This document shows positions 33,779 through 42,485 of a stretch of 64,000 nt of DNA, one piece after another. The number at the start of each line of letters is the position of its first letter. Within the stretch, counting starts at the first letter, position 1. The DNA lies in the NCBI RefSeq assembly GCF_031760065.1, contig NZ_CP134500.1:3782001-3846000 (forward strand), given 5' to 3'. The notes under the pieces were generated by a model that ran no database searches, was not told where the DNA came from, and was given only the letters and a program-made list of their open reading frames with translations. A program made the position numbers and the translations under genes. The stretch is from Streptomyces durocortorensis (GTDB taxonomy: Bacteria > Actinomycetota > Actinomycetes > Streptomycetales > Streptomycetaceae).

Positions 33779-34540
33779 TCACTGGTTCCGGGCCGTCGCC
33801 GTGGGTGCCGCGGGGGCTGCCACGCAGACGCCGATGCGGAAGCCCGGCGGCGCCTGCGGTGCGTGGCAGGTCCAGTGGGCGGGGTCGGGGACGTGCGAGG
33901 TCGGGCGCAGTGCGAGTCCGCCGCGGCCGTCCGGGCCCAGGGCGATCTGCCGGAACGGCAGGCGTACGCCGAGGCCGACCGCCTTGGCGTACGCCTCCTT
34001 CACCGCCCACAGCTGTACGACGGCGTCCCGCCGCTTGCGGCCGGCCAGTGGTTCCAGGGCGGCGCGTTCCTCCGGTGAGAGGCATTTCGTGACGAGGCGC
34101 CGGATACTTTCCGGGTCGTCCAGGGCATCGCAGATCTGGACGTCGACGCCGACCGTCCGACCGCGGGTGAGACCGATCAGGCACACGCCGCCCGAGTGCG
34201 ACAGGCTGAACTCGATGTCCGACGCGAACCGGGGGTGGATCGCGGGTTTGCCGATCGGTGAGAAGACGAACTCCCACTCCCCCGGCGCGACGGGGGCACG
34301 CCGGGAAAGCTCGGTACGCAGCAGCCACCGGGTGTACTGGAACGCCTGCCGGTCCGTGTCGAGAGTGAAGGCGTCGGCCCGGCGCAGTTCGTCGTGCGAC
34401 AGCACGGCCCGCCAGGTGTCCTCGGCGGGGGCCTCCGCGCCGTCCGGAGGGTGAACCCGGCCCATCACGGTCATCACTCCCGGGACGCGGGGGGCGGCGA
34501 GCCGGTGGCCGTCATACGGCGGGGAGGCGAGCGGGATCAC
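33779..34540 (-). CDS. 4'-phosphopantetheinyl transferase, Sfp type
   Basis: I place the start at the GTG at 34540. It follows GGAGGGAAC and overlaps the upstream stop as GTGA, giving 253 residues. The enzyme moves phosphopantetheine from CoA to a serine of carrier proteins. Magnesium and CoA-binding motifs are present: GVDVQ near residues 123-127 and WAVKEAYAKA near 173-182. Sfp-type enzymes are broad-range and typical of secondary metabolism. The two carrier proteins encoded at 41.2 and 51.8 kb are likely clients. The operon also encodes a thioesterase and a redox enzyme. Confidence 0.93.
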   Translation of the reverse strand: MIPLASPPYDGHRLAAPRVPGVMTVMGRVHPPDGAEAPAEDTWRAVLSHDELRRADAFTLDTDRQAFQYTRWLLRTELSRRAPVAPGEWEFVFSPIGKPAIHPRFASDIEFSLSHSGGVCLIGLTRGRTVGVDVQICDALDDPESIRRLVTKCLSPEERAALEPLAGRKRRDAVVQLWAVKEAYAKAVGLGVRLPFRQIALGPDGRGGLALRPTSHVPDPAHWTCHAPQAPPGFRIGVCVAAPAAPTATARNQ

Positions 34541-35109
34541 GTCCGGGTTCCCTCCGCGCTCGGGTGGACGCTGGTCGGGCGGTCGGGTGTGTCGAGGCCG
34601 CCGGTCTCCTGCGACCGCTGGCCTCCGTACACGACCAGCGCCCAGAGCAGGCAGACGAACGCCGCGGTGTGGAGGAGAGCGCGGACGATGTTCCAGATCA
34701 CCCACTTCGTCTCGAAGCTCGCGCGGACGGCGGCCAGGTCCTTGATGTCGTCGGGGGCGCCCGCGTTCGCGAGCTGGAGGTTCAGGGGGGCGCTGGCGCC
34801 GAGGGTGACCAGGAACGCCACCACGTACAGGACCAGGGCTGCGACCAGCCAGGACAGCGCGAGTCGGCCGTGGCCCTGGCGGGCCAGATACACGGACAGG
34901 CCGAGTAGGGGGATCGATCCGAGGAAGGGGAGGATGAAGACCGGGTTGAGGATGGCCATGTTGATGGTCTGCATCGTCTCGATGAGCGTGCGGTCGGACG
35001 ACCTGGCCAGGCCGGGCATGACCCCGTAGGCGAAGGCCGCGAACAGTCCGGCCATCAGTCCGGTGGAGAGAGTGGCGGCGAGCAGAGCGCCGGTCTGGAG
35101 GCCTCTCAT
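34537..35109 (-). CDS. DUF1772-like membrane protein
   Basis: The ATG at 35109 has an AAAGGAG site and gives MRGLQTGALL. The 190-residue protein has four likely membrane helices (near residues 7-30, 52-72, 82-102 and 133-153). The spacing resembles DUF1772 (anthrone-oxygenase-like) proteins. Some of that family sit in polyketide clusters and act on aromatic compounds; this role is unproven here. Its stop overlaps the start of the phosphopantetheinyl transferase gene. Confidence 0.8.
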   Translation of the reverse strand: MRGLQTGALLAATLSTGLMAGLFAAFAYGVMPGLARSSDRTLIETMQTINMAILNPVFILPFLGSIPLLGLSVYLARQGHGRLALSWLVAALVLYVVAFLVTLGASAPLNLQLANAGAPDDIKDLAAVRASFETKWVIWNIVRALLHTAAFVCLLWALVVYGGQRSQETGGLDTPDRPTSVHPSAEGTRT

Positions 35110-35154
35110 GCTGCGTCTCCTTTGTGTTCTCGAAGGTGTGCTCGGCGGCGTGCT

Positions 35155-35210
35155 CGACGGTCTGCGGGGCACGGCCTCCGGCCCCGACGGTCTGCGGGGC
35201 ACGGCCTCCG
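35155..35210. repeat. 26-bp exact direct repeat, 30-bp period, two copies
   Basis: Bases 35155-35180 and 35185-35210 are identical (CGACGGTCTGCGGGGCACGG and six more bases). The repeat lies 45 bases upstream of the DUF1772 start, in a 186-base gap after the thioesterase gene. Confidence 0.85.
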
Positions 35211-35295
35211 GTCGGCCCGTCGCGGGCGTTCTCCGGGAGCCGTGCCCCACGTCTGCCGTCTCCTGGCGTGGTCGCCAAGGCTCACCCGTGGTCGC

Positions 35296-35724
35296 TCAGG
35301 TGGCCGGCCCGAGCAGGTCGGGATGCTTGGCCAGTTCGCGCAGCTTGCTGCCCGGGTCGGGAAGCAGGCGGCGCGTTTCCAGGTCGAGCAGGCCGATCAC
35401 TCCCTCGACCCGGGCGACGGAGATTCCGTCGGGGGTGTGGAAGCGCTGCGTGAGTTCGAGGAGCTTGCCCTGCCCACCGGTGATGGCGCAGCCCACGTCG
35501 ACCTCGTCCCCGGCCCGCAGCTCGCGCTGGAACCGGATGGTGGCCTTCAGGAGTACGGGGCCGATGCCGGCCTCACCCAGGACGTCCGGGGTGAGGCCGG
35601 CGGCTTGCAGGAACTGCCAGCGGGCGTGCTCCGCGTACTGCATGTACACGGCCTGGTTGAGGTGGCCCTGCCGGTCGAGCTCGTAGGCCCGTGCCTGGAT
35701 ACGGACGCTGAACGGATTCTCCAT
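35296..35724 (-). CDS. Hot-dog fold acyl-CoA/acyl-carrier thioesterase (4HBT family)
   Basis: The ATG at 35724 follows GAGGAGGA, giving 142 residues. The hot-dog fold is marked by YELDRQGHLNQAVYMQYAEHARW near residues 14-36 (landmarks DRQGHLNQAVY), where the Asp is the usual catalytic position of 4-hydroxybenzoyl-CoA thioesterases. It hydrolyses acyl-thioesters. In this operon it could release or edit carrier-bound intermediates of the nearby cluster. Confidence 0.9.
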   Translation of the reverse strand: MENPFSVRIQARAYELDRQGHLNQAVYMQYAEHARWQFLQAAGLTPDVLGEAGIGPVLLKATIRFQRELRAGDEVDVGCAITGGQGKLLELTQRFHTPDGISVARVEGVIGLLDLETRRLLPDPGSKLRELAKHPDLLGPAT

Positions 35725-35736
35725 GCCCACTCCTCC

Positions 35737-36111
35737 TCAGGCCCCGACCGGATCGTCGAAGAGGATCCGCCAGGTGCCGTCGGGCTGCTCGCGGGAGACC
35801 ACGGTGCCCTTTCCCCGGAGGTCGACCGGCGTGCCGGTCTCGTCCGTCCCCACGAGGTGCCAGTCGGCGTGCGTCATCGCGATGCCGCCGGATCGCAGCA
35901 CGCTGGTCACGGTGATGTCGGCTCCCGTGATGACGCCGAACATCTTCTTGAGGGAGGCGGCGACGGCTTCGAGCCCCACCTCATGGGTGCCGTCCGGCGG
36001 GGTGACGAGAATGCCGTCCGGCTCGAACAGGTCCAGCATGGCCTGTGCGTCGTTGGCGTTGAAGGCCGCGGCGATGAGGCCGGGTATGTCTTCCGGGCGC
36101 TGTGCCGGCAT
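35737..36111 (-). CDS. SnoaL/DUF4440-like cone-barrel protein
   Basis: The 124-residue product starts at an ATG behind AAGGAG. It has the NTF2-like fold of SgcJ/EcaC and DUF4440 proteins (AAFNANDAQAMLDLFEPDGILVTPP landmarks FNANDAQAML and DGILVTPP). Members of the fold catalyse cyclisations or ketosteroid-like isomerisations, or merely bind ligands. Its stop lies 12 bases before the thioesterase start. The substrate cannot be predicted. Confidence 0.85.
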   Translation of the reverse strand: MPAQRPEDIPGLIAAAFNANDAQAMLDLFEPDGILVTPPDGTHEVGLEAVAASLKKMFGVITGADITVTSVLRSGGIAMTHADWHLVGTDETGTPVDLRGKGTVVSREQPDGTWRILFDDPVGA

Positions 36112-36155
36112 GCGAGGTCTCCTTACTGGAGGTACAGGGCGGGCTCGGGGAGCGG

Positions 36156-37649
36156 TCAGCCGAAGATGCCCTGGCCCGGCGTGAGGATCCCGGCGGGGTC
36201 GTACCGGCGCTTCAGGTAGGTGAGCTGGCTCCAGCGCCTCCCGTAGTGCGCCTGCCAGTCGGCACGGGTCATCGAGGGCACCGCGCCGACGAGATAGCGC
36301 TTGGCCCCGAGTTCGACGGCGCGGTCGTAGAAGCGGCGGTTCTGCGCCAGCAGGCCGGGGACGTCCGGGTGGTTCGGGGCCGGTATCCGGATGAGACTGA
36401 CCTCGAAGAAGGCGTTCGTCGTGCACCTGGGCAGGACGAAGTTGGGCCGGGTGAGCGGCCGGGGGCTCATCGGCGAGATGCGGACGGGGCCGGGGCCCAT
36501 CTGGGTCGCCGTCAGTTCGCCGAGCACGGTGTCGAGGTAGGCGGGGGTCTTGTCGGTACCGACGAACATCATGAGCCACGGCTTCTTGCTGCCCCAGAAC
36601 CCGGCCTCCTTGAGGGCCGCCCAGTTCGGGTCGAAGCGCAGCAGCCAGTCGCGGAACGACAGGTCGGCCGTCGGGCCCGCGGTCGCCTGGGGCGAGAGCA
36701 CGGACTGCAGTCCGGCGACGTCCGGCTGATCGGGCGCCGAGTAGAAGATGCCGAGCGCGAGCCGGTAGGTCCAGCCGCCACCGGGCTTGGGATCGGCGTA
36801 GCCGTTCTGGTCGCTGACCACGCCGGTCCGCATCACGGTCAGCGAGTCCCGCAGGAAGGCCGCCCGGTCGGTGTAGGTGAACTCCAGCGAGCGGACGTGT
36901 GTCTCCGCCGGGACCAGCCTGACGCCGGCCCGCACGATGATGCCGTACTGGCCGCCGCCCACGAGGACGGCCTCGAACAGCGCACGGTGGTACGTGCGGG
37001 AGCAGGTGACCAGATGGCCGGTGCCCGTGACGACCTGGAGCCACTCCACGGTGTCGGCCTGCGAGCCGTGGCGCTGGCTGGTGCCGCCGAGGCCGCCGAC
37101 GCTCAGCGTTCCGCCGATCGACAGGTGGGCGAAGTCGTTGTAGACGGGAAGCGTCTGGCCGGAGTCGAGCGCTTTCAGCGCCAGTGTCGACCAGGTGACA
37201 CCTGCGTCGACGTCGGCGATGCCCCGCGAGATGCTGTGCACCTCGCCGAGCGGCTTGGGGTCGATGGCGATGCCGCCCTCGACCAGGGCCTGGCCGTAGT
37301 GCGAGTGAGACTCGCGGTCGTCGGCGCCGGTCCCGCTCTGGCCGTTGACGGCCACGGGTATCCGGTGGTCGTGGGCGTAGCGGACGATCTTGCGGATGTC
37401 GTTCACCGAGCCCGGGGTCAGGACTGCTCGGGGGCGGCGGGTGAACATGTGGCCGAAGTCCTCGGTGAACGCCGACGGGTCGGCGGGGAGGACGAGCGTG
37501 CCGTCGAGGGCGGGTACCTGGTGGATGCCTGACGTCGAACCGGGGGCGGTGGCCCACGCGCGGGCCTGGGGGTCCCACCCCAGGACCGCGGCGCCCGCTC
37601 CGACGACCAGGCCGGACAGGATCTTCCGGCGTGAGAGCTCGGTATGCAT
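36156..37649 (-). CDS. Tat-exported FAD-linked oxidase (BBE-type)
   Basis: The ATG at 37649 gives MHTELSRRKIL, with the twin-arginine motif at residues 6-7 (SRRKILSGLVVG). The 497-residue protein then has the FAD-binding PCMH domain (residues about 65-240, with RKIVRYAHDHRIPVAVNGQSGTG landmarks RKIVRYAH and VNGQSG). A berberine-bridge-like C-terminus near residue 475 (WSQLTYLKRRYDPAGIL) follows. Such enzymes oxidise alcohols or form C-C or C-N bonds. Export is unusual for a biosynthetic step but common for lactonases and sugar oxidases, so its link to the cluster is uncertain. The ribosome-binding site is weak. Confidence 0.9.
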   Translation of the reverse strand: MHTELSRRKILSGLVVGAGAAVLGWDPQARAWATAPGSTSGIHQVPALDGTLVLPADPSAFTEDFGHMFTRRPRAVLTPGSVNDIRKIVRYAHDHRIPVAVNGQSGTGADDRESHSHYGQALVEGGIAIDPKPLGEVHSISRGIADVDAGVTWSTLALKALDSGQTLPVYNDFAHLSIGGTLSVGGLGGTSQRHGSQADTVEWLQVVTGTGHLVTCSRTYHRALFEAVLVGGGQYGIIVRAGVRLVPAETHVRSLEFTYTDRAAFLRDSLTVMRTGVVSDQNGYADPKPGGGWTYRLALGIFYSAPDQPDVAGLQSVLSPQATAGPTADLSFRDWLLRFDPNWAALKEAGFWGSKKPWLMMFVGTDKTPAYLDTVLGELTATQMGPGPVRISPMSPRPLTRPNFVLPRCTTNAFFEVSLIRIPAPNHPDVPGLLAQNRRFYDRAVELGAKRYLVGAVPSMTRADWQAHYGRRWSQLTYLKRRYDPAGILTPGQGIFG

Positions 37650-37709
37650 GCCTTGTTGGTACGCCCGTGGGCGCAAGGAGAACGCAAGGCGGCCGCCCGC
37701 CCCGCACGC

Positions 37710-38651
37710 TCAGTGCGCGGGTGCGGCGCTGCGGTGCTCCTGCGGGCTGATGCCGTACACCCGCTTGAACGCCGAGCTCAGGGCGAACCCGGTGCCGTAA
37801 CCGACCTGCCGGGCCACGGTGTTGAGGGTGGCGTCGGACTGGCGCAGCAGGTCCGCGGCCAGGGCCAGGCGCCATTCGGTCAGGTAGGTCATCGGGGGTG
37901 TGCCGACGGTGCTGCGGAAGCACTGGGCCAGCTTGGCCCGGGACACGCCGACCTCGGCGGCGAGCCGTTCGAGCGACCAGTCGTTCGCCGGGTCCTGGTG
38001 GAACAGGCGCAGTGCCTCGCCGGCCACCGGGTGGGCGTGGGCCCGGTACCAGGCAGGGGCCTCGGTCTCGGGCCGGTCGAACCACGCCCGCAGTACGGAG
38101 ATGAGCAGGGTGTCGAGGAGACGGTCGAGGACGACGCCCTGGGCGGGCCCCTGTTTGGTGACCTCGCCCGCCAGTACGGGGATGAGGGGCGAGTCCCAGG
38201 TGTCGGCGGAGACGACCAGCAGCGGCGGCAGTACGTCGAGGAGGCGCTGCCCGACGGCGCCGACCTCCTCGTACACGCCGAGCAGCATCTGCACCGGCCC
38301 GTCGGGGTTGCTGCCCCAGGTGCGTACGCCCAGCGACATCCGTTCGCGCAGCTCGACGCCCTCGGGCGTGACGCACTGCTGGCCGGGGTGGACGATGACC
38401 TGCGGCGGGGTCGCCGGCTGGTCGCTCATCACGTAGGGGTCCGGCCCGCGGACGATGGCGACGTCACCCGGGCGCAGCCGCACCGGTTCGCCGTGGTCGG
38501 GCTCGACGTGCGCCTCGCCGCTGAGCATGACGGCGAGGCAGAGCGGTGACTTGTCCTGGACCCGGATCGACCAGGGGGGGTCCAGCACGATGCGGAGGAG
38601 GAATGCGCCGCTGGCCCGCGGCCCTTCGAGTAATCCTGCGAGTGCGTCCAC
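37710..38651 (-). CDS. AraC-family regulator with N-terminal cupin
   Basis: I use the GTG at 38651, giving 313 residues beginning VDALAGLLEGPRA. That opening is typical of this family; an upstream ATG would add ten residues. The N-terminus is a cupin (AraC_binding_2-like) and the C-terminus has two helix-turn-helix motifs (WSLERLAAEVGVSRAKLAQCF near residues 213-233). TAATGT lies seven bases before the GTG, so the message may be leaderless. It is divergent from a reductase gene that it probably controls. Confidence 0.9.
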   Translation of the reverse strand: MDALAGLLEGPRASGAFLLRIVLDPPWSIRVQDKSPLCLAVMLSGEAHVEPDHGEPVRLRPGDVAIVRGPDPYVMSDQPATPPQVIVHPGQQCVTPEGVELRERMSLGVRTWGSNPDGPVQMLLGVYEEVGAVGQRLLDVLPPLLVVSADTWDSPLIPVLAGEVTKQGPAQGVVLDRLLDTLLISVLRAWFDRPETEAPAWYRAHAHPVAGEALRLFHQDPANDWSLERLAAEVGVSRAKLAQCFRSTVGTPPMTYLTEWRLALAADLLRQSDATLNTVARQVGYGTGFALSSAFKRVYGISPQEHRSAAPAH

Positions 38652-38733
38652 CCGCCCAACATTAGACGACTGGACATGCATCTAGGCATCTCAACCATGG
38701 ACCGTCCAGATTGCTGCCGTTCAGACTGCTTGC

Positions 38734-39567
38734 ATGACGACAAACGAGCACACGACGTTGGTTCTCGGCGGCACCGGCCGGGTCGGCCGCCGAGTCACGA
38801 AGAAGCTGATCGATCGCGGTGTGAACGTGCGGGTCGGCTCCCGCGCCGGGAAGCCCCCGTTCGACTGGGAGGACCCCTCGACCTGGGCCGACGCCGTCAC
38901 CGGCGTCCAGTCCGCCTACCTGATGTACTACCCCGAGGTCGAATGGCCCGGCGCGGGCGACGCCATCGGCGCCGTGGCCAAGCTGGCCGTCGACGCCGGT
39001 GTCCGGCGCCTGGTCCTGCTGTCCGCCCGCAACCAGGAGGAAGCCGTCCGGTGCGAGGACGCCGTGACGAGCCTCCCGGTCGAGTGGACGATCGTCGCCC
39101 CGGCCTCGTTCAACCAGAACTTCGACGAGGGCGTCTTCCTGGAGCCCCTGCGCCAGGGCGTGCTGGCCCTGCCCGCCGGTGACAACTCCGACCCGTACGT
39201 CGACGCCAACGACATCGCCGATGTCGCGGTGGCGGCCCTCACCGAGGACGGCCACGTGGGCGAGCGCTACGAGCTGACGGGTCCCCGGCTGTGGACCTTC
39301 GCCGAAGGTGTCGAGGAGATCGCCCGCGCGACCGGTCGCTCCCTGCGCTACCAGCCGATCACCCGGGAGCAGTTCGCCGACGCCATCGTCGCCGACGGCG
39401 CCCCGCGTGATTTCGCCGAGCCGCTGGCCACGCTCATCTCCGAGTTCTTCGACGGCCGCAACAGCTCCCTGGCCGACGGCGTCGAGCGCGCCCTGGGGCG
39501 CAAGCCCCGCGACTTCGCGGACTGGGTGGCCGAGGTCGCGCCCACCGGTGTGTGGGACGCCGCCTGA
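38734..39567 (+). CDS. NmrA-like NAD(P)H reductase / azoreductase family
   Basis: The 277-residue Rossmann protein has the NAD(P) loop LVLGGTGRVGRRV near residues 9-21 and lacks the SDR YxxxK pair, as in NmrA relatives. It may reduce quinones or act as a redox sensor. It lies divergent from the AraC gene across an 82-base gap that contains TGGAC-C-GTCCA (38698-38708). The ATG has no obvious ribosome-binding site. This gene probably closes the region upstream of the biosynthetic operon. Confidence 0.88.
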   Translation: MTTNEHTTLVLGGTGRVGRRVTKKLIDRGVNVRVGSRAGKPPFDWEDPSTWADAVTGVQSAYLMYYPEVEWPGAGDAIGAVAKLAVDAGVRRLVLLSARNQEEAVRCEDAVTSLPVEWTIVAPASFNQNFDEGVFLEPLRQGVLALPAGDNSDPYVDANDIADVAVAALTEDGHVGERYELTGPRLWTFAEGVEEIARATGRSLRYQPITREQFADAIVADGAPRDFAEPLATLISEFFDGRNSSLADGVERALGRKPRDFADWVAEVAPTGVWDAA

Positions 39568-39613
39568 CGTGAACCGGTGATGCCGCCGGGCGAACACGGT
39601 TGGCGGGGGCGGG

Positions 39614-39631
39614 CCTTGCGCTGATGTTGCG
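39614..39631 (+). promoter_or_regulatory. SARP-type direct repeat upstream of biosynthetic operon A
   Basis: CCTTGCG-CTGA-TGTTGCG are two heptamers 11 bases apart, the spacing of SARP operators. The same TTGCG-N6-TTGCG occurs upstream of operon B. The repeat ends 23 bases before the ATG at 39655, leaving room for a -10 region and a leaderless start. Confidence 0.6.
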
Positions 39632-39654
39632 GGGCCGCCCGCACGATGCCGGAG

Positions 39655-41175
39655 ATGAAACTTACCCGGCTCTGGACCTCGTTCGCCCAACAGGTCGATG
39701 CCCGCCCCGATGCCACGGCCCTCGTGGCGAAGGGCGGGCACGTCTCCTACGGTGAGCTCGCCGACCTCGTGGCCGACGCCTCGCACCGACTCGACAGGCT
39801 CGGTACGACCGGCGGCGAGCCGGTCGGCGTGCCCGCCACGAAGACACCCCGGACCATCGCCCTGGTGCTGGCCTGCCTGCGGCGGGGTGTCCCGGTGGTG
39901 CTGCCCTCACCGACCCTGCCCGCCGCCTCCCTGCAACGGCTGCTGGACCGGGCGGGATGCCGCCACGTCATCCACGCCGATGACGGCGGCTCCGCCCCCG
40001 CCGGCGCAGCCCCGGCCCCGGCAACTCCCCACGGCCCCGACGACATCGCCTTCGTCCTCACGACGTCGGGATCGACGGGCCTGCCCAAACTGGTGCCGCT
40101 CAGCGCGGGCGCCGTCGAGCGCTTCGCCGACTGGGCCGCCGTGCAGTTCGACCTGGGCCCGGGCGCCGCCACCCTCAACTACGCCCCGCTCAACTTCGAC
40201 CTCTGCTTCCTCGACGTGTGGGCCACGCTCCACCACGGCGGCACGGTCGTCCTGGTCGACCCGGCCGCCGCCACCAACGGGCGCCACCTGCTCGACGCCA
40301 TCGACGACAACGCCGTGACGGTCGTCCAGACCGTGCCGATGACGTACCAGCTGCTGGTCGATGCCGCGGGTGACCCCGGCCGGAAGCTCCCGTCGGTCCG
40401 GCACGCCATGTTCACCGGGGACCACATGCCCACCCGGTATCTGGCCCGGCTGCCCGAGGTGTTCCCCGACAGCCGCTTCTACAACATCTACGGCTGCACC
40501 GAGACGAACGACAGCTTCCTGCACGAGGTGGACCGGAACGCGATTCCGGCCGACGGTGTTCCGCTCGGCACACCGCTGCCCGGCGTCGAGGCGGTCGTCC
40601 TCGACGATGCCGGTGCCGTGGTCACCGGGCCGGGCCGGGGCGAACTGATCGTCGCCACGCCGTTCCAGGCCGCCCGCTACCTCGGTGCCGACCCGCAGGC
40701 GCCCAACCCCTTCGTGGACGCCCCGGTCGGCCGCCCTCCGGGCTCAGCAGCCCGCTTCTACCGGACCGGCGACATCGTGCGCCGTGACGGCGACGGCCTC
40801 CTCCGCCTGGAGGGACGCAACGACCACCAGGTCAAGGTACGCGGTACGCGGGTGAACACCTCGGCCGTCGAGCAGGTGCTGCTCGATCACGACGAGGTCG
40901 CCGAGGCCGTGGTCATCGCCGTCCCGGACCCGGTCGCGGGCCACGTGCTGCACGCCGTCCTGCGCCGGGTGCCCGGGGCGGCGGTGGGGGCGCTCGGTCT
41001 GCGCCAGCACTGCGCCCAGCACCTGCCCACGGCGGCCATCCCGTCGACCCTCCGTCTGTCCGAGGCCCCCTTGCCCCGCACCTCCACCGGCAAGGTCGAC
41101 CGCCAGTCCCTCGGCCCCATCCAGCGCCCGCCCCACTCCGGGGCGGCCGCCACCCGAAAGGAATCCATACGATGA
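39655..41175 (+). CDS. L-prolyl-AMP ligase-like adenylation enzyme
   Basis: The 506-residue stand-alone adenylation enzyme has the ATP motif TTSGSTGLPK near residues 138-147. The A5 segment NIYGCTETNDSF near 277-288 and the A8 region YRTGDIVRR near 366-374 follow, and the catalytic lysine lies in TSTGKVDR near 480. NIYGCTETND-type A5 segments are found in prolyl-AMP ligases such as RedM and PltF, so proline is the likely substrate; this is by similarity. It would load the carrier protein encoded by the next gene, whose start overlaps the stop by four bases. I prefer the ATG at 39655 over 39646 because it fits the upstream SARP repeat; either is possible. Confidence 0.88.
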   Translation: MKLTRLWTSFAQQVDARPDATALVAKGGHVSYGELADLVADASHRLDRLGTTGGEPVGVPATKTPRTIALVLACLRRGVPVVLPSPTLPAASLQRLLDRAGCRHVIHADDGGSAPAGAAPAPATPHGPDDIAFVLTTSGSTGLPKLVPLSAGAVERFADWAAVQFDLGPGAATLNYAPLNFDLCFLDVWATLHHGGTVVLVDPAAATNGRHLLDAIDDNAVTVVQTVPMTYQLLVDAAGDPGRKLPSVRHAMFTGDHMPTRYLARLPEVFPDSRFYNIYGCTETNDSFLHEVDRNAIPADGVPLGTPLPGVEAVVLDDAGAVVTGPGRGELIVATPFQAARYLGADPQAPNPFVDAPVGRPPGSAARFYRTGDIVRRDGDGLLRLEGRNDHQVKVRGTRVNTSAVEQVLLDHDEVAEAVVIAVPDPVAGHVLHAVLRRVPGAAVGALGLRQHCAQHLPTAAIPSTLRLSEAPLPRTSTGKVDRQSLGPIQRPPHSGAAATRKESIR

Positions 41176-41432
41176 ACCACGAGAACCAGGTCAAGACGTT
41201 CCTGATCGAAGAGTTCCTGCCCGATGTCCAGGCATCGGAGCTCGCCACCGACTACGACCTGCTCACCAACGGCGTCGTCGACAGCCTCGGGCTGCTCAAG
41301 CTCATCGCCTGGATCGAGACCGAGTTCGGCGTCACCGTCGACGACGCGGCCCTGGACCCGGACAACTTCCGCACCATCGACGCCATCGGCGCCTTCCTGG
41401 CGCGGGCGTCGGTGCCGGCCGAGGCGAGCTGA
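41172..41432 (+). CDS. Peptidyl/acyl carrier protein (loading partner of the ligase)
   Basis: The 86-residue carrier has the phosphopantetheine serine in VVDSLGLLKL at residue 38. Helix II continues LIAWIETEFGVTVDD. The ATGA overlap with the ligase gene implies coupled translation. With the ligase and the acyl-CoA dehydrogenase encoded further on, it fits the three-protein system that turns proline into pyrrole-2-carboxyl-S-carrier. The phosphopantetheinyl transferase at 34 kb is the likely activator. Confidence 0.93.
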   Translation: MNHENQVKTFLIEEFLPDVQASELATDYDLLTNGVVDSLGLLKLIAWIETEFGVTVDDAALDPDNFRTIDAIGAFLARASVPAEAS

Positions 41433-41435
41433 CCC

Positions 41436-42485
41436 GTGCACGACGCATTGGCCGCCCTGCTGGCCGGCCGCCCGGTCGACACCGCGACGTGGTCGTCGTT
41501 CTGGGACGAGCTGAGCGCCGACACGCTGGACTCCGGCGAACCCGCGGCGCTCCTGGGGGCACTCGACATCGACAAGGTCGACCCCCGGACGTTCACCGAC
41601 CTGGTGCGGTCGCTGCGCGCGCGCCGCACCGGGCCGGTGACCCCCTTCCCCGGGGCGGTCAACGTGGTCGGCACGGGCGGCGGTGTATCGACGTTCAACG
41701 TCTCGACCGCCGCCGCCTTCGTCGCCGCCACGCTCGGGGCCCGTATCGTGAAGACCGGGTCGCGGGCCCACGCCAGCGCGTACGGCTCCATCGACCTGCT
41801 CGACCGGCTCGGTGTGCCGCTCACGAAGTCGTACGGTGAGACGGCGGCCTCCCTGGACCTCCACGGCATCGCCTTCGCCGGCTACTTCGTCTACCCGATC
41901 GAGCTGACCGTACTGGCCCGGCGCATCATGCCGCTGCCCATGCGGACCTACGGCCGGATGCTCAACGTGCTGGGCCCCTTCCTTCCGGCTCTGCCGGGAA
42001 CGCGCCAGCTCACGGGCCTGTCGAGCCCCGCACTTCTGCCGCTGGCCCGCTCCCTGGCCGAGGCGGTCGAGGACCGTGAGGTCTGGCTGTGCACCAACGA
42101 CATCGGTGCCGACGAACTGATCGGCTTCGCCGGCAACGTCCTCCACCCCGGCGCCGGTGCCCCCGATCTCCAGCTGAACCCCCGCGACCTGGGCACGGCC
42201 GGCGGGAGTCTGGGGGACCTGGCGCCGGTGGCCGATCCCGCACGGGTCGTCGACCACTTCCTGGACGTCGTGTCCGGGCGGGCGGGCGAGGTGGCCACCC
42301 AGACGGTCGCCCTCAACGCCGCGGCCCTGCTGATCGCGGCCGAGCGGGAAACCGAGTGGCGCCCCGCTCTGGCCCGGGCGACGGCGGCGATGCGGGACGG
42401 CGCGGTGCGCGACCTGGTCGACGCCGTACGGGCCGCTCCACCGGCAACGTCATCCCTGACGAGCGAGGGGACATCCCATGTCTGA
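41436..42485 (+). CDS. Diverged anthranilate phosphoribosyltransferase (TrpD-like)
   Basis: This 349-residue TrpD homologue starts at GTG three bases after the carrier stop. The PRPP loop VVGTGG is kept near residues 77-82, with Gly in place of the following Asp. The nucleotide motif KHGNR reads KTGSR (residues 106-110), and FAPxxHPAMK reads FAGYFVYPIE. The Asp-Glu magnesium pair persists in ADEL. In known TrpD enzymes the His and Asn of KHGNR touch anthranilate, so a different acceptor is plausible. It probably attaches phosphoribosyl to an amine. Eight bases overlap the next gene. Confidence 0.85.
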   Translation: MHDALAALLAGRPVDTATWSSFWDELSADTLDSGEPAALLGALDIDKVDPRTFTDLVRSLRARRTGPVTPFPGAVNVVGTGGGVSTFNVSTAAAFVAATLGARIVKTGSRAHASAYGSIDLLDRLGVPLTKSYGETAASLDLHGIAFAGYFVYPIELTVLARRIMPLPMRTYGRMLNVLGPFLPALPGTRQLTGLSSPALLPLARSLAEAVEDREVWLCTNDIGADELIGFAGNVLHPGAGAPDLQLNPRDLGTAGGSLGDLAPVADPARVVDHFLDVVSGRAGEVATQTVALNAAALLIAAERETEWRPALARATAAMRDGAVRDLVDAVRAAPPATSSLTSEGTSHV

